Below, piece after piece: positions 44,351 through 53,892 of a stretch of DNA of 64,000 bases. The translations under genes were made by a program, and so were the position numbers. This DNA is from Prevotella sp. UBA4268 (GTDB lineage Bacteria > Bacteroidota > Bacteroidia > Bacteroidales > Bacteroidaceae), in contig DGWC01000013.1 of the NCBI GenBank assembly GCA_002395135.1, positions 2,062 to 66,061 of the forward strand. The letters are read 5' to 3'. The notes below the pieces were generated by a model, which saw only the letters and a list, made by a program, of their open reading frames with translations, had not been told where the DNA came from and ran no database searches. Within the stretch, counting starts at the first letter, position 1; every line of letters starts with the position of its first letter.

Positions 44351-45223
44351 ATGAAAACGCTTATGGTATCCTTGCTGTTGATGCTGGCCGTTTCGGCATC
44401 GTCACAGACCGTTGAATATGAACGAGAAGACAGCATCAGAGTAATGGCTTTGTTGAACGATGCATACAGTGTCAATGCCGGAGAGGGCAGAGGAATAGGG
44501 GACTGGGTCGTGCATTTCGGCCGTGCCATTAAAGGCATGGGGGTGCCTTATGTAGGACATACGTTGGAGCCATTCGACAAAGAGCGGCTGATTGTAAACC
44601 TGAGACAGATGGATTGCACCACGTTTACAGAAAACGCCGTTACGCTTTCATTGTGTATGAAGAACGGGCTGAAATCGTTTGAGGCATTCTGTCATATCCT
44701 TCAGAAAATAAGATACCAAAACGGCGATGTTCCTTGCTATACGCGTCGTCTTCACTATTTCACCTCATGGATTCTCGACAACACCGAGATGGGGTTCTGC
44801 CATGAAATACAGTCTCCTAATCCGCCATTCACCGGATTGCAGACCATCATGGTTGACTATATGTCGAAAAATCCGTCAAAATACCGTATGTTGACCGTGA
44901 ATCCAGAAGACATTCCGGCTATCCGCCTGATGGAAAACGATATTTGCGGGAAGCAGTTCCGCTATATTCCCAAGCAGGAAATCAAGAACACAACGTCGCT
45001 CAGACAGGCTGTTCACAATGGTGACATTCTTGCGATTATCACCAATATCAAAGGACTTGATACCCAGCACATTGGTATTGCCGTATGGCATGACGACGGA
45101 TTGCATCTGCTTAATGCATCAAGCATACACAAAAAAGTTGTCGAAGAGCCGATGACTCTTCGACAATACCTTTATAAACATCCCACGATGCCTGGCATCA
45201 GGGTTGTAAGACTGAATGATTAA
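44351..45223 (+). CDS. DUF1460 family amidase-like protein
   Basis: 290 residues with a signal peptide (about 1-19). DUF1460 proteins have the NlpC/P60 papain-like fold: the nucleophile is Cys89 in MDCTTFTE and the catalytic His is His240 in [10 protein letters not shown]-acetylmuramoyl-L-alanine amidase activity is reported for family members, which would place it in peptidoglycan trimming in the periplasm. Its stop overlaps the stop of glyA on the other strand: the two genes end head-on with a 4-bp overlap and no room for a separate terminator. Confidence 0.88.
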   Translation: MKTLMVSLLLMLAVSASSQTVEYEREDSIRVMALLNDAYSVNAGEGRGIGDWVVHFGRAIKGMGVPYVGHTLEPFDKERLIVNLRQMDCTTFTENAVTLSLCMKNGLKSFEAFCHILQKIRYQNGDVPCYTRRLHYFTSWILDNTEMGFCHEIQSPNPPFTGLQTIMVDYMSKNPSKYRMLTVNPEDIPAIRLMENDICGKQFRYIPKQEIKNTTSLRQAVHNGDILAIITNIKGLDTQHIGIAVWHDDGLHLLNASSIHKKVVEEPMTLRQYLYKHPTMPGIRVVRLND

Positions 45224-46500
45224 TAAGCGAACAACGGATAATCCTTCATGGTCTCGTTAACACGAGCGCGCACTTTTGCTATGACTTCTTCGTTCTCGGG
45301 ATCGTTGAGCACGGTTTCAATCAGTTCTGCAATCAGCACCATCAGGTCTTCCTTGGCACCGCGTGTGGTGATAGCAGGTGTTCCCAGTCGCAGACCGCTG
45401 GTCTGGAAAGCGCTGCGCGTGTCAAACGGAACCATGTTCTTGTTCACCGTGATGTCTGCAGCAACTAATGCATTCTCAGCAACCTTGCCCGTCAGATCGG
45501 GATATTTTGTACGCAAGTCAACCAGCATCGAGTGATTATCAGTACCGCCACTCACAATATGGAAGCCGCGCTTGATCAGTTCGTCAGCAAGCACTGCTGC
45601 GTTTTTCTTTACTTGCATAGCCCACTCTTTGAACTCTGGCTGCAGTGCTTCTCCAAAAGCAACAGCCTTGGCAGCGATAACATGCTCAAGCGGACCGCCC
45701 TGCTGGCCAGGGAATACCGCAGAGTTCAGGATGGTAGACATCATCTTCACCACGCCCTTCGGTGTCTTCAGACCCCAAGGATTCTCAAAGTCTTTGCCCA
45801 TCAGGATGATACCGCCGCGTGGGCCACGAAGCGTCTTGTGGGTGGTAGAGGTTACGATGTGGGCATATTTTACTGGGTTGTCAAGCAGGCCTGCTGCAAT
45901 AAGTCCGGCAGGGTGGGCCATGTCGACCATCAGCAAAGCGCCTACTTTGTCAGCAATCTCGCGCATTCTCTTATAGTCCCATTCACGGCTATAGGCGCTG
46001 CCACCACCGATAATCAGTTTCGGTTTGTGCTCTATGGCAAGCCGTTCCATCTCATCATAGTCAACCCTACCTGTTTCTTTATTCAGGTTGTAGCCAATGG
46101 GGTTGTAGAGAATACCACTTGTATTCACGCGTGAACCATGAGAGAGGTGACCGCCGTGGTCAAGATTCATTCCCATGAAAGTGTCGCCAGGTTTCAGCAC
46201 AGCCAGCAAAACGGCTGCGTTGGCTTGTGCACCCGAGTGAGGTTGAACGTTGGCATATTCTGCTCCGAAGAGTTTTTTCACACGTTCAATGGCAAGTGTT
46301 TCCACTTGGTCAACCACTTGGCAGCCTCCGTAATAGCGTTTTCCAGGGTATCCTTCAGCATACTTGTTGGTGAGATAGGAGCCCATGGCTTCCATTACTT
46401 GGTCACTAACAAAGTTCTCACTGGCAATCAGTTCCATTCCTTTCAGTTGGCGCTGATGCTCTTTCTCAATCAACTCGAAGATTTCGTTGTCTCTTTTCAT
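45220..46500 (-). CDS. glyA: Serine hydroxymethyltransferase
   Basis: 426 residues, typical length. A pyridoxal-phosphate enzyme that makes glycine and methylene-tetrahydrofolate from serine. Visible: [61 protein letters not shown], and the PLP lysine in [15 protein letters not shown] (near 230). It stands alone, with its own -7 box upstream and a 4-bp overlap of stop codons with DUF1460. Cytoplasmic. Confidence 0.98.
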   Translation of the reverse strand: MKRDNEIFELIEKEHQRQLKGMELIASENFVSDQVMEAMGSYLTNKYAEGYPGKRYYGGCQVVDQVETLAIERVKKLFGAEYANVQPHSGAQANAAVLLAVLKPGDTFMGMNLDHGGHLSHGSRVNTSGILYNPIGYNLNKETGRVDYDEMERLAIEHKPKLIIGGGSAYSREWDYKRMREIADKVGALLMVDMAHPAGLIAAGLLDNPVKYAHIVTSTTHKTLRGPRGGIILMGKDFENPWGLKTPKGVVKMMSTILNSAVFPGQQGGPLEHVIAAKAVAFGEALQPEFKEWAMQVKKNAAVLADELIKRGFHIVSGGTDNHSMLVDLRTKYPDLTGKVAENALVAADITVNKNMVPFDTRSAFQTSGLRLGTPAITTRGAKEDLMVLIAELIETVLNDPENEEVIAKVRARVNETMKDYPLFAY

Positions 46501-46552
46501 TTTTTTTACTTCGTTTTTGAAGGTACTTTTCTTAATTGTTAAGTTAATGCCG

Positions 46553-46560
46553 CAAAGGTA
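46553..46560 (-). promoter_or_regulatory. -7 box of glyA
   Basis: On the minus strand TACCTTTG (46560 down to 46553) fits TAnnTTTG, 52 nt before the glyA ATG. No clear -33 TTG. Confidence 0.55.
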
Positions 46561-46712
46561 CGAATATTTTTCATCATTATGCCTTTTACTCCTTATTTTT
46601 AACGTGATTTACAGATTCTACCATTTCATTTTGATGCTTTCTTGGTTTTTATCGTTGCACGAGAGCGCTGATCTCCGAATACAAAAGCACTGCGATGAAC
46701 CCCGCAGACTGG

Positions 46713-47125
46713 GCGATTCTTGCGCCTGAAATTGTCATGGAAAATCCTAATTATGGGCTTTCATACGGGCGATGTTGTTCACTGACGGTCAATTGGGCGC
46801 GAAATATGCGCGTTTTGTGGCACTTCCTTCAATGCTTTGATTAGCAGATAATTACATCGAAAACGGATTTTTCATGAACGAAAAAAACAGGTGTTTGCTG
46901 AAAAAAGCATAGTTTTGGGTTGCAAAAACATAGGTTTTAAAGGGTAAAACCATAGGTTTTGGGCAGTGAAACCATAGTTTTTGAAGGGTAAAAGCATAGG
47001 TTTTGCATGGCGAAATGTGCGTTGTGGTAACGATTTTTTACATTTCCGCGCTTTCAACGCTCATTTTTTACAAAATTCACTTCTATTTTGAAGAAAAACG
47101 GCAACGTGGTTTTGTCGCGTTTTTT
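46713..47125 (+). repeat. Dispersed non-coding element, copy B (413 bp)
   Basis: Lies in the ~895 bp gap between the divergent genes glyA and galE and aligns end to end with 21309-21700. Well conserved blocks are tgaaattgtcatggaaaatc (46727-46746), the tacatttccgc stretch near 47039-47049 and the T-rich end near 47120-47125. It holds five palindromic units instead of four and is 21 bp longer than copy A. The rest of the gap (46561-46712 and 47126-47342) shows nothing recognisable except the galE promoter. Confidence 0.8.
46903..47005 (+). repeat. Array of five imperfect palindromes (element B)
   Basis: Units near 46903-46917, 46923-46938, 46946-46961, 46969-46983 and 46990-47005, close to aaaaccataggttttg, starts 20-23 bp apart. 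Spacers in order: GGTTG, AAGGGTA, GGCAGTG, AAGGGTA, CATGG. Compared with element A an AAGGGTA-type unit is inserted in second place. Confidence 0.8.
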
Positions 47126-47342
47126 CGAATCAATCAGCATGCCGTTTGTTGGCGAAAAATGGGATTTCCGGGGCATCGTTTCTTCCTGTTCAGTTGGTCA
47201 TGGAGCCTCACCGGTGAGTTCTTCGTGTTTCTTGTCATCCTTGCACCGAACTCTGGTATCATATTATAAAATGTGGAGCCGCGTAAACGCATTGTAAAAA
47301 AGGGTAATGCTTTAATTTTTTTTTAGAAATCTGTTGAAAACA

Positions 47343-47373
47343 TTTGTTCATTCATCTATTTTTCGTAACTTTG
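47343..47373 (+). promoter_or_regulatory. galE promoter
   Basis: TTTG at 47343-47346, a 19-nt spacer and TAACTTTG at 47366-47373: a full consensus promoter, 22 nt before the ATG. Confidence 0.82.
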
Positions 47374-47395
47374 CCAGACAAAACAAAAAATAGTG

Positions 47396-48436
47396 ATGAA
47401 ACAAACAATCTTGGTTACAGGTGGAACGGGCTTTATAGGTAGCCACACTACCGTTGAGTTGCAACAAGCAGGTTATAACGTGGTGATCGTCGATAATCTG
47501 TCTAACTCTAAGGCAGATGTTGTTGATGGTATAGAAAAGATTACCGGCGTGCGTCCAGCATTCGAAAAGGTAGACTGCTGCGACATGAATGCGCTTGAGC
47601 AAGTGTTTAATAAATATACTGATATTCAGGGTATTATTCATTTTGCTGCAAGTAAAGCAGTAGGCGAGAGCGTGGAGAAACCGTTGATGTATTACCGCAA
47701 TAACATCACGTCGCTTGTTAACTTGCTGGAACTGATGCCCAAGTATCATGTCAAGGGCATTATTTTCTCGTCGAGTTGCACCGTCTATGGTCAGCCATCC
47801 AAGGAAAATCTGCCTGTTACAGAGGAAGCACCTATCCAGAAGGCGCTCAGTCCTTACGGAAATACCAAGCAGATAAACGAAGAAATCATTCAAGACTATA
47901 TTCATAGCGGTGCGCCGATCAAGGCGGTGATTCTCAGATACTTCAATCCCATCGGCGCTCATCCATCGGCTTTGATCGGTGAATTGCCCAACGGTGTGCC
48001 GATGAATCTGATTCCTTTCGTTACCCAGACAGCCATTGGCATCCGAAAAGAACTCAAGATATTCGGTAACGACTACGACACGAAAGACGGTACCTGCATT
48101 CGTGACTATATCTATGTAGTGGATCTGGCTAAGGCACATGTGAAGGCGATGGAGCGCGTGCTGGAAATTGACGGCACCGATGCAGTGGAAGTATTCAATA
48201 TTGGTACCGGACGCGGGTTGAGCACACTGGAAGTGGTTGAAGGATTTGAGAAGGCCACTGGTGTGAAACTGAACTGGAAGTATGCACCGCGCCGTGAGGG
48301 TGACATCGAAAAGGTATGGGGAAATGTTGACAAAGCCAACAAAGTGCTTGGCTGGAAGGCCGAGGCCGATATCAATGATGTGCTTCGCTCGGCATGGAAA
48401 TGGCAGATGAAATTGCGCGAAGACGGCGTGCAATAA
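47396..48436 (+). CDS. galE: UDP-glucose 4-epimerase
   Basis: 346 residues. Interconverts UDP-glucose and UDP-galactose with bound NAD. Visible: ILVTGGTGFIGSHTTVELQQ at residues 4-23 (NAD loop), the catalytic SSSCTVYGQP segment with Ser, YGNTKQINEE (Tyr and Lys of YxxxK near 150), and RYFNPIGAHPSALIGE plus RDYIYVVDLAKAH, all as in GalE. A GTG one codon upstream is in frame, but the ATG at 47396 is the natural start. Single gene with its own promoter and terminator. Confidence 0.95.
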   Translation: MKQTILVTGGTGFIGSHTTVELQQAGYNVVIVDNLSNSKADVVDGIEKITGVRPAFEKVDCCDMNALEQVFNKYTDIQGIIHFAASKAVGESVEKPLMYYRNNITSLVNLLELMPKYHVKGIIFSSSCTVYGQPSKENLPVTEEAPIQKALSPYGNTKQINEEIIQDYIHSGAPIKAVILRYFNPIGAHPSALIGELPNGVPMNLIPFVTQTAIGIRKELKIFGNDYDTKDGTCIRDYIYVVDLAKAHVKAMERVLEIDGTDAVEVFNIGTGRGLSTLEVVEGFEKATGVKLNWKYAPRREGDIEKVWGNVDKANKVLGWKAEADINDVLRSAWKWQMKLREDGVQ

Positions 48437-48494
48437 TCTATTCATATACGCGTTGCCTTCATGGCACGTGTTATTTTGTGTTTGTGTTGTTTGT

Positions 48495-48524
48495 CCCCCG
48501 ATGTGAATCGGGGGATAATTTTTG
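48495..48524 (+). terminator. galE terminator
   Basis: CCCCCGAT (48495-48502) pairs perfectly with ATCGGGGG (48507-48514) around a GTGA loop, followed by a T run (aatttttg). A compact, GC-rich terminator 58 nt after galE. Confidence 0.8.
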
Positions 48525-48670
48525 TTTGTTCTTTCTGCAAAAGTGCTATTCCCGGACATCTGTTCTCTCTGTGTGTTATATAGATGTCGAGCAGAATTCT
48601 TTCTGTTGCAGAAAACAAATCTTCCAAGAAACTATTTGTGTTTTTCTTTCTCTCTTACTCAGAATTTTTG

Positions 48671-48678
48671 TACCTTTG
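48671..48678 (+). promoter_or_regulatory. -7 box of the TonB receptor gene
   Basis: TACCTTTG fits TAnnTTTG, 40 nt before the ATG at 48719. It shows that an earlier in-frame ATG at 48584 is not the start. The -33 element is unclear. Confidence 0.65.
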
Positions 48679-48718
48679 CAGCCAAATAACTAACATTACT
48701 AATATTTATAAATCATTT

Positions 48719-51700
48719 ATGCGAAAAAGAGTCTTGTTTTTTATGTTCATGGCGTTGCTCTCGGTGACAACAGCCATGGCGCAGATTATTACCTCTGCCA
48801 TGAGCGGAAAGGTAACGATTGCGGGTAGCAACGAGCAAGTTATCGGTGCTACAATTCAAGCCGTGCATGAGCCGTCAGGCACTCGTTACACGGCAGTAAC
48901 TAACATCGACGGTCGTTTTAACATCCAGGGTATGCGAACCGGAGGACCTTATTCATTGTCGGTATCGTATATCGGATTCCAGACAAAGACCTTGAAGAAC
49001 ATCACTTTGCAGTTGGGTGAGACAACCAACCTCAACGTGCAGATATCAGAGGATGCCAACGAGTTGGCTGAAGTGGTGGTAACAGGTAGCGCTTCGAAGT
49101 TTGCCGCTGAAAAAACGGGTGCTTCTACGAACATCAACAATGCGCAAATCACCAATCTGCCTACCGTAAACCGTAGCATTACCGATGTTACGCGTCTTTC
49201 TCCGTATGGCGGAAACGGCATGAGTTTTGCCGGTGCAGATGGTCGTACTGCCAATTTTACTATTGACGGTGCCAATTTCAATAACAACTTTGGTTTGAGT
49301 TCAAACCTTCCTGGTGGTGGAAATCCTGTTTCTATCGATGCCATCGAGGAGTTGCAGGTGGTTATCTCGCCTTACGATGTGCGCGAAACTAACTTTATCG
49401 GTGGTGGTGTGAATGCCATTACCAAGTCGGGAACCAACACATTCCGTGGAAGTGCATACATTTATCATATGAATGAGAATATGCAGGGTGATGCCGTTGA
49501 CCGCGAGCAGATAAACGGAGCACGTGCTAAGAGCCAGACCACAACGTATGGTTTTACACTTGGCGGTCCGATTATCAAGAATAAACTGTTTTTCTTTGTA
49601 AACGGTGAAATGGTGAAATCGCCAACCGTTGTCAACAGATGGAGAGCCACAGAAGACGGTGTGGCAGATGCCGACAACTATTTGTCGCGTACTACCATCG
49701 GTGATATGCAGATGGTGGCAGAGCATGTAAAAGGGAAGTACGGTTACAATCCGGGCTCTTTCACCAATTTCCCTGCTGACGAGAACAACTATAAGATTCT
49801 TGCCCGCTTGGACTGGAACATCAACAACATGCACCATCTGGCATTGCGTTACAATTATACGAAGAATAATTATTGGAATTCGCCCAATGCCTCTTCTATG
49901 GATGGTGGAACCCGTTCTGCATACAGCCGTATGTCGCAGTATTCTATGTCGTTTGCCAATTCTATGTATGGCATGGACAACCTGGTACACTCCTTCTCAC
50001 TCGACCTGAACAGCCGTTTGTCTGATAATCTGTCGAACCAGTTCCTGGCCACATTTTCAAAGTTGGATGATATCCGTAGTTCTGATTCCGAGGAATTCCC
50101 GTTTATTGATATCCTTGACGGTTCTGGAAACACTGCCAACTACATGGCTCTCGGCTATGAATTGTTCACTTGGAACAATGCTGTTCACAACACCATCTGG
50201 AACATGAAGGATGACCTTACCTATTATCTGGGTAATCACAAGATTACTGGCGGACTCACATTTGAGCATCAGATGGCTGACAACCAGTACATGCGTAACG
50301 GTACGGGATATTATCGTTATAAGAGCCTTCTCGATTTCATTAACGGAGCCACGCCAGAAGTGGTTTGTCTCACCTATGGTTATGACGGTGAATCAAAGCC
50401 TGCTGCCCGCGTTCAGTTCAACAAAGCAGGATTGTATGCACAGGATGACTGGAATATCAACACTCGCTTTAAACTTAATTATGGCATCCGCTTCGATGGA
50501 TTGTTCTTTAACAACAGCGACCTGATGACCAATAATGCTATTCTGGCACTGCAATATTTCGACAACGATGGTAGAGAGCGTCACATTGATACCGGCAAAT
50601 GGCCGTCATCAAGTCTTACTCTCTCTCCGCGCGTGGGATTCACATGGGATGTCCTTGGCGACAAGACATTGAAAGTTCGTGGTGGAACAGGTCTCTTCTC
50701 TGGTCGTTTGCCGCTCGTGTTCTTCACCAACATGCCTACCAATGGCGGTCTGGTGCAGTATCAGGCACAACTCGGACCTTCTACTCGTTATGCCAACCTG
50801 CCTGTTGCTGTGAGGGAAAAGTATGCCGACATGACCGACGTGATGACTCAGTTCAAGGGCGGACTGGTTGTGGATGCCAACGGTAAGGCATCAATCAGCG
50901 CACTGCAAAACAAACTCTTCGAGATGGGATTCCCCTCAACGGTTAACCCTGACGATGGTACAGTTCCTTCTTCTATATCGGCTGTTGATCCTGATTTCAA
51001 GATGCCGCAAGTGTGGAAGACTTCTTTGGCAGTTGACTATCAGTTCCCGGTGTCTTTCCCGTTCTCTGTAACATTGGAAGGTATCTTCAATAAGACCATC
51101 AATGGTGTATGTATTTCCGACTGGAGTATTCCAAGTGTCGGAGGTTTCGCACGCTTCAATGGCGTAGACAATCGTCCCATCTATCCATCTGATTTCCGCA
51201 CTGGAACCAAGGCATTTGTTCTTGAAAACACAAGCCGCGGCTATGGATGGTCGGCCAACTTGATGTTGACAGCCCAGCCAACAGAGAATATTTCACTGAT
51301 GGCTGCCTATACACATACCGCTTCAAAGGAGGTGACGGGTATGCCAGGTTCGGCTGCTGAGTCTGCATTTACTTATGTGCCCACATCAGAAGGACCTAAT
51401 AACATCAAACTCCACAACTCACAGTATGTGACACCTGATCGTATCGTGGCTAATGCAACCATACACGACAAGAGCGGCAACCACTATAGTTTCATCTATG
51501 AGACATGGCGTGGCGGCTACAACTATTCTTACATGACAGCCAACGACATGAACGGTGACGGTTACAACTATGACGCTCTCTATGTGCCTACCGATGAGGA
51601 GGTGATGAGCAATAAGTTCCGCTTCGTTTCTGAAAACGACAAGAACCGTTTCATGGAATATGTTCACAACGACAGTTATCTGAAGAATCACCAGGGCGAA

Positions 51701-52045
51701 TATGCCGAGGCATACAGTGTGTATAGCCCATGGGTACACCGCATTGACTTCAGTTACAAGCATGATTTCAAACTTAATCTGGGACAGACTGTCCATAGAC
51801 TGCAACTGAGTCTTGATATGAAGAACGTGCTTAATTTCTTCAACTCAAGTTGGGGTGTTAGCAAGTACATGAATCCTGCACTGAACGAGGGTCGTATCCT
51901 TAAATACGAGGGTGCCGATGCTGACGGTTATGCCGTATTCTCTACTCCGAAAGCAGTTAATCCAAGCAACAAGACATGGGTTGCCAACCATTCCATCGGA
52001 CAGTGTTGGTACGCTTCTATCGGTATAAAGTATATTTTCAATTAA
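48719..52045 (+). CDS. TonB-dependent outer-membrane receptor (Oar-like)
   Basis: 1108 residues. Signal peptide (about 1-21, TTAMAQ), a carboxypeptidase-regulatory-like beta-sandwich (about 28-115; GKVTIAGSNEQVIGATIQAV, DGRFNIQGM), a plug domain (about 120-260; ELAEVVVTGSASKF, FTIDGANFNNNFG, SIDAIEELQVVISPYDVRE) and a 22-strand-type barrel ending in WYASIGIKYIFN with a C-terminal aromatic residue. The ISPYDVRETNFIGGGVNAITKSG segment is typical of the Oar/adhesin branch, not of SusC. No SusD gene follows; instead a BACON/OB-fold lipoprotein gene starts 19 nt later. The ligand is unknown. Confidence 0.92.
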   Translation: MRKRVLFFMFMALLSVTTAMAQIITSAMSGKVTIAGSNEQVIGATIQAVHEPSGTRYTAVTNIDGRFNIQGMRTGGPYSLSVSYIGFQTKTLKNITLQLGETTNLNVQISEDANELAEVVVTGSASKFAAEKTGASTNINNAQITNLPTVNRSITDVTRLSPYGGNGMSFAGADGRTANFTIDGANFNNNFGLSSNLPGGGNPVSIDAIEELQVVISPYDVRETNFIGGGVNAITKSGTNTFRGSAYIYHMNENMQGDAVDREQINGARAKSQTTTYGFTLGGPIIKNKLFFFVNGEMVKSPTVVNRWRATEDGVADADNYLSRTTIGDMQMVAEHVKGKYGYNPGSFTNFPADENNYKILARLDWNINNMHHLALRYNYTKNNYWNSPNASSMDGGTRSAYSRMSQYSMSFANSMYGMDNLVHSFSLDLNSRLSDNLSNQFLATFSKLDDIRSSDSEEFPFIDILDGSGNTANYMALGYELFTWNNAVHNTIWNMKDDLTYYLGNHKITGGLTFEHQMADNQYMRNGTGYYRYKSLLDFINGATPEVVCLTYGYDGESKPAARVQFNKAGLYAQDDWNINTRFKLNYGIRFDGLFFNNSDLMTNNAILALQYFDNDGRERHIDTGKWPSSSLTLSPRVGFTWDVLGDKTLKVRGGTGLFSGRLPLVFFTNMPTNGGLVQYQAQLGPSTRYANLPVAVREKYADMTDVMTQFKGGLVVDANGKASISALQNKLFEMGFPSTVNPDDGTVPSSISAVDPDFKMPQVWKTSLAVDYQFPVSFPFSVTLEGIFNKTINGVCISDWSIPSVGGFARFNGVDNRPIYPSDFRTGTKAFVLENTSRGYGWSANLMLTAQPTENISLMAAYTHTASKEVTGMPGSAAESAFTYVPTSEGPNNIKLHNSQYVTPDRIVANATIHDKSGNHYSFIYETWRGGYNYSYMTANDMNGDGYNYDALYVPTDEEVMSNKFRFVSENDKNRFMEYVHNDSYLKNHQGEYAEAYSVYSPWVHRIDFSYKHDFKLNLGQTVHRLQLSLDMKNVLNFFNSSWGVSKYMNPALNEGRILKYEGADADGYAVFSTPKAVNPSNKTWVANHSIGQCWYASIGIKYIFN

Positions 52046-52064
52046 ATTATAAGTCCAGACAAAT

Positions 52065-53771
52065 ATGAAACTGAAATATTTAATTCCGTCTTTAATGGCA
52101 GTTCTTGCCGTATTGGTAGGCTGCTCGGATGACAACGATCCCACCTTTCTCGATGAGGTGCGCCTGTCATCATCATTCGTGACAATTGACTTGAACGGCG
52201 GTTCTACTGACATTACTGTTACAGCAAGTGATAATTGGTCGATTGATACAAGCGAAATTCCTGAGTGGCTGACTGTTTCTCCCACATCAGGGGCAGCCGG
52301 ACAGAGCAAGATTACATTCTCTGCCGGTGCTGGAGAGTATGGAAAACTCATCGAACTGCATCTGGCTTGCGCTGGACGCACGCAGAACATCAATGTGCAG
52401 CAAGGCGTTCCGGCACCGTCGGATGCAACATGTGCCGATGTGATTGCCGGTCCTGATGGCAAGCAATACCGTGTAAAGGGTACTGTAACATCCATTGCCA
52501 ATTTCAGTCCTTATGGCAACTGGTATCTGGCAGATGAGACAGGTCAGATTTATATTTATGGTACGGCAGACGCTGACGGTAAGTTGAAGAACGACGCGCT
52601 GATTAGTCTTGGCATCGAAGTCGGTGATGTGGTGACCATAGAAGGTCCAAAGACAACCTATAACGGCACTGTGGAACTTGTTGATGTTACGGTTGTCAGT
52701 GTGGAGAAGTCTCTTCTGAAGATTCTTTCAGGCAGCAAAATCATGACCAAGGAAGGCGGAAACCTCGAGGTAACTGTGGTTTACAAAGGCAGCGGCACCT
52801 ATCCTGCCATTGCAGATGATTGCAAAGACTGGATCAAATATGAGGGAACTACCTATAAACCAGGTATACCAACGCTTTTCGAGACCAATCCTGGCGACAC
52901 AGCCATTGTTAGATTCTCTGTAGCAGAGAATACGGAAAAGACGAGAAATGGTAGTATCGACTTCTCTTCAACGTCATACGATTCGAAGAAAGGAAGTACT
53001 TCATCCACGGTTATGACCTACTCATTTACACAGAAGGGTGTTTCCAATCCGCCTACCGGAACAGGAACAGAGGAAGATCCGTATAATGTTACGGCTGGAT
53101 TAGAGGCCGCAGCAGCCGGTGCAACAGATGTATGCGTGAGAGGTATCGTAAGCCGCAAACCCACCTTCAATTCCAAGTATAGCAGCCTTACCTATTATAT
53201 CTCTGTGGATGGCGAACAGAACGATGAGTTGCAGGTTTACAGTTCACTGGGATTCAATGGCGATCAATATGCTTCTGCTGACGATATTCAGTTAGGTGAC
53301 GTTGTTGTTGTCAGAGGAAACCTGAAGGATTATAATGGAACACTTGAATTTGACAGGAGCAGCCATCTGATCAAGTTGAACGAACAGACCAGCATGGATA
53401 AGGTGAACATTGAAGGTTCATATCGCAAGCCATTCGATGTGGCTGGTGCCATTAACTATATCAACAACGGCGGCAAGGAGAATGTCTTCGTGAAGGGCGT
53501 TGTTTCAAAGATTATCAATGCTTTCGAGCCAGGTTACGGCAACGGAACATTCTGGATTTCAGACGATGGCGTATACAACACCGACTATTCGAAGGATTTC
53601 GAGGCATACCACGCTTATTGGTTAGGCAACAACAAGTGGGCTGCTGGTGATGATCAACTTGCCGTTGGCGACAAGGTTGTTATTTACGGTCTGCTTACAA
53701 AGTACAAAAATACTTACGAAACAAGCGACAAGAAGGCGTATGTCTATAACTGCAATGGCAAGGTGAAATAA
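52065..53771 (+). CDS. BACON and OB-fold-repeat surface lipoprotein
   Basis: 568 residues: lipoprotein signal with acidic surface-export residues (LVGCSDDNDP). Then a BACON domain (about 30-115; WLTVSPTSGAAGQSKITFSA), an OB-fold-like module (about 120-220; VKGTVTSIANFSPYGNWYLA and GDVVTIEGP), a second beta-sandwich (about 220-320) and two more OB-like modules (about 335-445, VCVRGIVSRKP with GDVVVVRGNL; about 455-568, VFVKGVVSKI with GDKVVIYGLL). BACON domains often bind carbohydrate or mucin; the OB modules resemble DUF5689/DUF6359-type repeats. It is the obvious partner of the receptor upstream, as a surface binding lipoprotein. Ligand unknown. Confidence 0.85.
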   Translation: MKLKYLIPSLMAVLAVLVGCSDDNDPTFLDEVRLSSSFVTIDLNGGSTDITVTASDNWSIDTSEIPEWLTVSPTSGAAGQSKITFSAGAGEYGKLIELHLACAGRTQNINVQQGVPAPSDATCADVIAGPDGKQYRVKGTVTSIANFSPYGNWYLADETGQIYIYGTADADGKLKNDALISLGIEVGDVVTIEGPKTTYNGTVELVDVTVVSVEKSLLKILSGSKIMTKEGGNLEVTVVYKGSGTYPAIADDCKDWIKYEGTTYKPGIPTLFETNPGDTAIVRFSVAENTEKTRNGSIDFSSTSYDSKKGSTSSTVMTYSFTQKGVSNPPTGTGTEEDPYNVTAGLEAAAAGATDVCVRGIVSRKPTFNSKYSSLTYYISVDGEQNDELQVYSSLGFNGDQYASADDIQLGDVVVVRGNLKDYNGTLEFDRSSHLIKLNEQTSMDKVNIEGSYRKPFDVAGAINYINNGGKENVFVKGVVSKIINAFEPGYGNGTFWISDDGVYNTDYSKDFEAYHAYWLGNNKWAAGDDQLAVGDKVVIYGLLTKYKNTYETSDKKAYVYNCNGKVK

Positions 53772-53798
53772 ATAGTTCTCTTGCGTCAATGAATCATA

Positions 53799-53844
53799 AA
53801 AATCGGGTATCGCTTGGCGGTATCCGATTTTTTTAATATCTTTG
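53799..53844 (+). promoter_or_regulatory. Terminator hairpin overlapping the cupin promoter
   Basis: A 13-bp stem with two G-U pairs (53799-53811 with 53819-53831) ends the receptor/lipoprotein transcript. The TTG -33 element of the next gene (53814-53816) lies in its loop, and TATCTTTG at 53837-53844, 20 nt further, is the -7 box. Confidence 0.75.
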
Positions 53845-53892
53845 TAGCATAATTAATCTTCAAACGAACAATCCTTTATAAAGAAAAGCATT

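Noticed and set aside
47348..48559. Long open frame of 403 codons on the minus strand opposite galE
   Set aside because: galE on the + strand has full motifs, a promoter and a terminator; the opposing frame has His/Cys/Asn-rich composition and no recognisable domain, as expected for a shadow frame.
48584..48718. N-terminal extension of the TonB receptor from an ATG at 48584
   Set aside because: It precedes the -7 box at 48671-48678, and the ATG at 48719 gives a normal signal peptide.
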